A stretch of 64,000 nucleotides of DNA, taken from assembly GCF_000969605.1 (NCBI RefSeq), contig NZ_JZUE01000027.1, positions 1 to 64,000 on the forward strand, given 5' to 3'. Each line of letters starts with the position of its first letter. Within the stretch, counting starts at the first letter, position 1. Below the pieces are notes generated by a model. It was given only the letters and a program-made list of their open reading frames with translations. It was not told the origin of the DNA and did no database searches. Of the stretch, positions 59,914 to 64,000 are shown piece after piece. The position numbers and the translations under genes are program-made. Source of the DNA: Aquincola tertiaricarbonis (GTDB taxonomy: Bacteria; Pseudomonadota; Gammaproteobacteria; Burkholderiales; Burkholderiaceae_C).

Positions 59914-62456
59914 CACCAGTCCTCCTTCACCGCCAGCACCGCGTCGCCAGAGGCGGCGGCGCGGGCGCTCACCGCAGCCGTCACGCTGCCGGCGGCCAGC
60001 ACCGCGGCGCACAGCGCGGCCAGCCGGCCCCAGGGCAGCACCATCTCCATCGTCCAGTGGAAGCTCTGCGGGTTGACCACATGCACCAGCACCACCGACA
60101 CCAGCAGCCCCAGCGCCAGGCCCACCAGCGCGCCGGCGGCCGTCCAGGCGGCACCTTCGCCGGCCACCACGCCGATCACCTGCCGCCGGGTGAAGCCCAG
60201 GTGCGCCAGCAGCCCGAATTCGCGCCGGCGCGCCAGCACCTGCGCCGAGAAGCTGGCAGCGATGCCGAACAGGCCGATGCCGATGGCCAGCGCCTGCAGG
60301 TAGCGCGTGACCGCGAAGCTGCGGTCGAAGATGGCCAGCGACATCGCCCGGATCTGCGCCGGCACCGCGAACTCGATCAGTGCCGGGTCGGGCGCCAGTG
60401 CCCGCAGCGCCGTCTGCACCTCGGCCACCGGCGCTTCCCGCGCCAGCCACAACGCCAGGTCGTTGATGCGGGTGTCACCCGTCAGGCGGCGGTAGTCGGC
60501 CTGGTCGATGGCGACCGCGCCGAACTGGCGGGCGTAGTCGCGCCACACGCCCAGCACGCGCACCTCCACGCCGCTGGAGGCACCGATGGGCAGGCGCAGC
60601 CGGCTGCCGGGCTCGGCGCCGTACAGCGTCACCATCGCCTCGCTGACGTAGGCGCCGATCTCACCGGCCACCAGCGGCCGCGGCGGCTCCACCATCGGCA
60701 GCTGCTGGGCGGGCTGGTCCAGCGGCCGGGCGATGAGGCTCACCGAAGGCTGGTCGGGCGAGAGCGAGATCGGCCGCACCCGCAGGCCCTGCACCCGCGC
60801 CACGCCGGGCACTGCCGCCGCGGCCTCGACGAAGGCCGGCGGCAGGAAGGCCTGGTCGGCGGTGGCGCTGCTGGCCGCGGTGCGGGCATACAGGTCGGCC
60901 GGCAGCACGCTGTCCAGCCACTGCGACACCCCTTCGCGGAAGCTGGACACCATCACCGTCAGCGCCACCGCCAGGCTCAGGCTGGCCACCACGCCGGCCA
61001 CGGCCACGGTGGCGGTGGCGCTTTCATGGCGGGCCCGTTCCACCGCCAGCAGCAGCAGGGCCGAGCGCCGCGGATGCAGCAGCGCCAGCAGCGCATCCAC
61101 CGCCAGCGGGACGCAGGCGATGCCGCCCAGCAGCAGCGCCGCCACCGACGCATAGGCTGCCAGCGGCAGGCCGCCGATGGGCGGCAGCAGCGCCAGCAGC
61201 GCGCCCGCGCCCAGCAGCAGCACCGGCCGCCAGCGGGAAGGCGCCGGCCCGGTGGTGCCGCCCAGGCCCTTGAGCGCCTGGGCGGGTGCCAGCGCCGCGG
61301 CCTGCCGGGCCGGCACCCAGCCGCCCGCCATCGCCGCGACGATGCCCAGCGCCCCGAAGGCCGCGGCCGCCGGCCAGGAGAAGGCCAGCGCCGGCGCCAC
61401 GCCCGGGAAGTAGCCGCCGCCCAGGTCGCCGGCCAGCCAGCGCAGCGCCAGCTGCGCCATGCCGGTGCCCATCAGCAGGCCCACGGCACTGCCGGCCACG
61501 CCCACCAGCAGGCATTCCAGCAGCACCAGCCGGCGCCGCTCGGCCGCGCCCAGGCCCAGCACGCCCAGCAGCGCGAACACCGGCGTGCGCTGCGCCACCG
61601 ACAGCGCCAGCACCGAGAACACCAGGAAGCCGCCGACGAACAGCGCCACCAGCGCCAGCACCGTCAGATTCACCCGGTAGGCGCGCGACAGGCTGGACAC
61701 CTTCTGCGCCGCATCGTCGGCCGCCGCGGCAGTCAGCTCGGGCGGCAGCGCCAGCCGCTGCAGAAGCTGCGCCGACGACACGCCGGCCGACAGCCGCAGG
61801 TCGATGCGCGTGAGCTTGCCCATCAGCCCGAAATGCTGCTGCGCGCCGGCGATGTCGATCACCGCCAGCGGCCCGCCGCCAGCGGCCACGCTGCCGGCCA
61901 CCTGCAGCGTGAAGGTGCCCAGGCCGCGCTGCAGCCGCAGCGCATCGCCGGGCTTGGCGCCCAGGCGCTGCTGCGCGGCGGGGTTGAGGAAGATGCGGTC
62001 GGGGTCGAGAAAAGCCGTGCGCGGCTGGCCGTCGGCCGCGCGGGGCAGCAGGGCGGGCGCGACGGCGGCGATCTGCAGCGCGTCGATGCCCAGCACCTGC
62101 AGCGCGATGCGCGCGGGTGCGGCGCCGGCTGCCCCCGGGCCTGGCGCGGCGAAGGCATAGGTGTCCACCTCCACCACCGGCGTGGCCAGCGACACGCCGT
62201 CGGCGGCGGCCACGGCGTCCAGCAGGGTGTCGGCGCAGCCTTCCCGCACCGCGCAGCGCAGCGACAGGTCGGGCTCGCCGTTGGCCGCACGCACGGCGGC
62301 CGAGAACTCCGACAGCGCCGAGCCGTTGATGAGGTGCACCGAGAACGCCAGCGCCACGCCCAGCGCCACCGCCAGCAGCGCCACCGCATGCCGCCATGGA
62401 TGCGCCCGCCATTCGGGCAGGCTGAGCTGGCGCAGCAGCGGCCACGCGCCGGTCAC
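59913..62456 (-). CDS. FtsX-like ABC permease, fused AttF-AttG type
   Basis: An 847-residue inner-membrane protein with two FtsX/MacB modules. The first helix is [23 protein letters not shown], with an FtsX core near 260-420 ([47 protein letters not shown]). A second periplasmic domain follows, then the C-terminal FtsX core ([54 protein letters not shown]). Start GTG at 62456 overlaps the ATPase stop. Such type VII ABC systems move lipids or lipoproteins, or transmit force, rather than import solutes. Confidence 0.88.
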   Translation of the reverse strand: MTGAWPLLRQLSLPEWRAHPWRHAVALLAVALGVALAFSVHLINGSALSEFSAAVRAANGEPDLSLRCAVREGCADTLLDAVAAADGVSLATPVVEVDTYAFAAPGPGAAGAAPARIALQVLGIDALQIAAVAPALLPRAADGQPRTAFLDPDRIFLNPAAQQRLGAKPGDALRLQRGLGTFTLQVAGSVAAGGGPLAVIDIAGAQQHFGLMGKLTRIDLRLSAGVSSAQLLQRLALPPELTAAAADDAAQKVSSLSRAYRVNLTVLALVALFVGGFLVFSVLALSVAQRTPVFALLGVLGLGAAERRRLVLLECLLVGVAGSAVGLLMGTGMAQLALRWLAGDLGGGYFPGVAPALAFSWPAAAAFGALGIVAAMAGGWVPARQAAALAPAQALKGLGGTTGPAPSRWRPVLLLGAGALLALLPPIGGLPLAAYASVAALLLGGIACVPLAVDALLALLHPRRSALLLLAVERARHESATATVAVAGVVASLSLAVALTVMVSSFREGVSQWLDSVLPADLYARTAASSATADQAFLPPAFVEAAAAVPGVARVQGLRVRPISLSPDQPSVSLIARPLDQPAQQLPMVEPPRPLVAGEIGAYVSEAMVTLYGAEPGSRLRLPIGASSGVEVRVLGVWRDYARQFGAVAIDQADYRRLTGDTRINDLALWLAREAPVAEVQTALRALAPDPALIEFAVPAQIRAMSLAIFDRSFAVTRYLQALAIGIGLFGIAASFSAQVLARRREFGLLAHLGFTRRQVIGVVAGEGAAWTAAGALVGLALGLLVSVVLVHVVNPQSFHWTMEMVLPWGRLAALCAAVLAAGSVTAAVSARAAASGDAVLAVKEDW

Positions 62457-63103
62457 GCCGCCTCCTCGATCCCGTCGCGGCGCAGCCGCAGCCGGCGGTC
62501 GGCGCGCGAGGCGGCGGTGGCCGAATGGGTCACCAGCACGCAGGCCGAGCCCTGCGCGTGCACCTGCGCGGCCAGCAGGTCCATCACCCGCTCGGCGGTG
62601 TCGGGGTCGAGGTTGCCGGTGGGCTCGTCGGCCAGCACCAGCGCCGGCCGGTGCACCAGCGCGCGGGCGATGGCCACCCGCTGCAACTGGCCGCCCGACA
62701 AGGTGCGCGGCGCTCTGCCGCCCAGGCCTTCGAGGCCGACCTCGCGCAGCATGTCGGCCACGCGGGCGTCGTCATGCCGGCCCTGCAGCAGCAGCGGCAG
62801 CGCCACGTTGTCGGCCACGCTGAGGTGCGGCAGCACATGGAAGGCCTGGAACACGAAGCCCAGCCTGGCCCGCCGCCAGCGCGCCTGCGCCGGCTCGGGC
62901 AGGGTGGTGATCTCGGTGCCGTCCAGCTGCACGCTGCCGCGGCTGGGCGTGTCCAGCCCGGCGATGCAGTTCAGCAGCGTGCTCTTGCCCACGCCGGAAT
63001 CGCCCAGCACCGCCACCATCTCGCCCGGCGCTACCGCCAGGTTCACCTGCTGGAACACCGGCGTGTCGCCGTAGAGCTTGGCCAGGTCGGTGATCTGCAG
63101 CAT
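62453..63103 (-). CDS. ABC ATPase, LolD/AttE type
   Basis: A 216-residue ATPase. Walker A is [12 protein letters not shown], the Q-loop is [13 protein letters not shown], the signature is [15 protein letters not shown] and Walker B is [13 protein letters not shown]; the switch His is in [15 protein letters not shown] marks the LolD/MacB/FtsE group that partners FtsX-like permeases. It begins two bases after the miaA stop and overlaps the permease gene, so miaA, ATPase, permease and lipocalin genes are probably co-transcribed. Confidence 0.92.
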   Translation of the reverse strand: MLQITDLAKLYGDTPVFQQVNLAVAPGEMVAVLGDSGVGKSTLLNCIAGLDTPSRGSVQLDGTEITTLPEPAQARWRRARLGFVFQAFHVLPHLSVADNVALPLLLQGRHDDARVADMLREVGLEGLGGRAPRTLSGGQLQRVAIARALVHRPALVLADEPTGNLDPDTAERVMDLLAAQVHAQGSACVLVTHSATAASRADRRLRLRRDGIEEAA

Positions 63104-63105
63104 CG

Positions 63106-64000
63106 TCAGGGGACTGTGGGCGGTTGTGCGGCGCCGGTGAGCGCGGTGATGGCCTGCAGCACCCGGCGTGCCGCATCGGGCGAGTCACAGGCGATGCGCT
63201 GGCGGGACGGCATGGCGCGCAGCCAGGTGAGCTGTCGCTTGGCCAGCTGCCGAGTGGCGGCGATGCCGCGCTCGCGCAGCGGGGACAAGTCGCCTTCGTC
63301 CAGGCATTCCCAGGCCTGCCGGTAGCCCACGCAGCGCATGCTGGGCAGGCCGGTGTGCAGGTCGCCGCGGGCGCGCAGCGCCTGCACCTCGTCGATGAAG
63401 CCGGCGGCCAGCATCGCATCGAAGCGCCGGGCGATGCGCTCATGCAGCCAGGCGCGGTCGTCGGGCTCCAGGCTGATCAGCACGCCGTCGTCGGCGGCGG
63501 CGCGCTCACCGGCATGGTGGTAGCTGGACAGCGGCCGGCCGGTGGCGCGCCACACCTCCAGCGCACGCTGGATGCGCTGGGCATCGGTGGGCGGCAGGCG
63601 GGCGGCGGTGGCCGGATCCACCTGCGCCAGCTCGGCATGCAGCGCGGGCCAGCCGCGTTCCAGCGCCTCGGCGTCGAGCGCGGCGCGCACCGCCGGGTCG
63701 GCGGCGGGCAGGGCGTCCAGGCCGTCGATCAGCGCCTTGAAGTACAGCATCGTGCCGCCCACCAGCAGTGGCCAGCGGCCGCGGGCGCCGATCTCGCCGA
63801 TCAGCCGCCGCGCGTCGGCCACGAACTGCGCGGCGGAATAGGCTTCCAGCGGGTCGATCAGGTCGATCAGGTGGTGCGGCACCGCCGCCCGCTCGGCCGC
63901 GCCGGGCTTGGCGGTGCCGATGTCCATGCCGCGGTAGACCAGCGCGGAATCGACGCTGACTATCTCGACAGGCAACGCCTGCGCCACCGCCAATGCCGCG
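63106..64000 (-). CDS. miaA: tRNA dimethylallyltransferase, 5' end outside the window
   Basis: At least 298 residues of MiaA, which adds dimethylallyl to A37 of tRNAs that read UNN codons. The frame is open to the window edge, so the N-terminal P-loop (GPTASGKT) lies beyond it. Visible are [66 protein letters not shown] and [22 protein letters not shown]-terminal tRNA-binding region [20 protein letters not shown] and [12 protein letters not shown] follows. The C-terminus is complete. Confidence 0.95.
   Translation of the reverse strand, partial: AALAVAQALPVEIVSVDSALVYRGMDIGTAKPGAAERAAVPHHLIDLIDPLEAYSAAQFVADARRLIGEIGARGRWPLLVGGTMLYFKALIDGLDALPAADPAVRAALDAEALERGWPALHAELAQVDPATAARLPPTDAQRIQRALEVWRATGRPLSSYHHAGERAAADDGVLISLEPDDRAWLHERIARRFDAMLAAGFIDEVQALRARGDLHTGLPSMRCVGYRQAWECLDEGDLSPLRERGIAATRQLAKRQLTWLRAMPSRQRIACDSPDAARRVLQAITALTGAAQPPTVP

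Noticed and set aside
1-64000. tRNA, rRNA, riboswitch or prophage genes
   Set aside because: I looked for cloverleaf-like and known motif sequences and for integrase, capsid or terminase proteins and found none that I can support.

Overview
The window is about 70% G+C, densely coded, and looks like the chromosome of a betaproteobacterium of the order Burkholderiales, probably near the Rubrivivax/Leptothrix/Ideonella group. This placement is an inference from G+C content, gene families (PotABCD-type ABC systems, acdS/acdR, PEP-CTERM protein, TonB-YfiR-kinase triad, folA-thyA) and synteny style; no rRNA or tRNA gene is present to fix it.

Layout. 0-4.2 kb: a very large CheB-CheR-PAS-histidine kinase-receiver fusion. 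4.3-10.3 kb: a DUF2934 protein, YjbQ family protein, luciferase-like flavin oxidoreductase, PEP-CTERM protein, NAD(P)HX dehydratase, a histidine phosphatase and a bestrophin-like channel. 10.3-21.3 kb: a catabolic locus. A NocR/OccR-like LysR regulator and a D-threonine-aldolase-like PLP enzyme lie on the minus strand. A nine-gene operon diverges from them: a spermidine/putrescine-type ABC importer, a three-part flavin/iron-sulfur amine or opine dehydrogenase (HcnABC/Oox type), a second DAO-type oxidase and RidA. Uptake, oxidation to an imine, and imine hydrolysis fit together as one pathway; the substrate is unknown. 22-27.9 kb: an AI-2E-type permease fused to a GAF domain, an acyltransferase, an HPF-like protein, a PfpI-family protein and a LysR regulator.

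27.9-30.5 kb is a sharply AT-richer two-gene cassette: an AAA/ABC-type ATPase plus a DUF4435 Toprim-like protein. This is the composition of the PARIS (AriA-AriB) anti-phage system, inserted cleanly between two high-G+C host genes. 30.5-38.3 kb: lipoprotein, metallophosphoesterase, and a TonB receptor-YfiR-hybrid kinase operon. 38.3-40 kb: ACC deaminase with its divergent Lrp-type regulator. 40-46.6 kb: a c-di-GMP enzyme, barrel protein, small periplasmic binding protein and chemoreceptor. 46.6-50.7 kb: uracil permease, folA, thyA, an odd low-G+C gene and an OmpA-like lipoprotein. 50.7-58 kb: an ABC exporter divergent from a MarR-controlled tripartite efflux operon with a well-resolved promoter/operator. 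58-64 kb: a degenerate GGDEF protein, an AttEFGH-like ABC/lipocalin operon and the 3' part of miaA.

The least explained structure is a family of three intergenic elements, each 239-243 bp, bounded by 28-33 bp terminal inverted repeats and carrying a conserved internal architecture (11598-11836, 21292-21534, 21695-21933). They encode no convincing protein and resemble non-autonomous mobile or structured-repeat elements. They make up most of the only two long non-coding stretches in the window.
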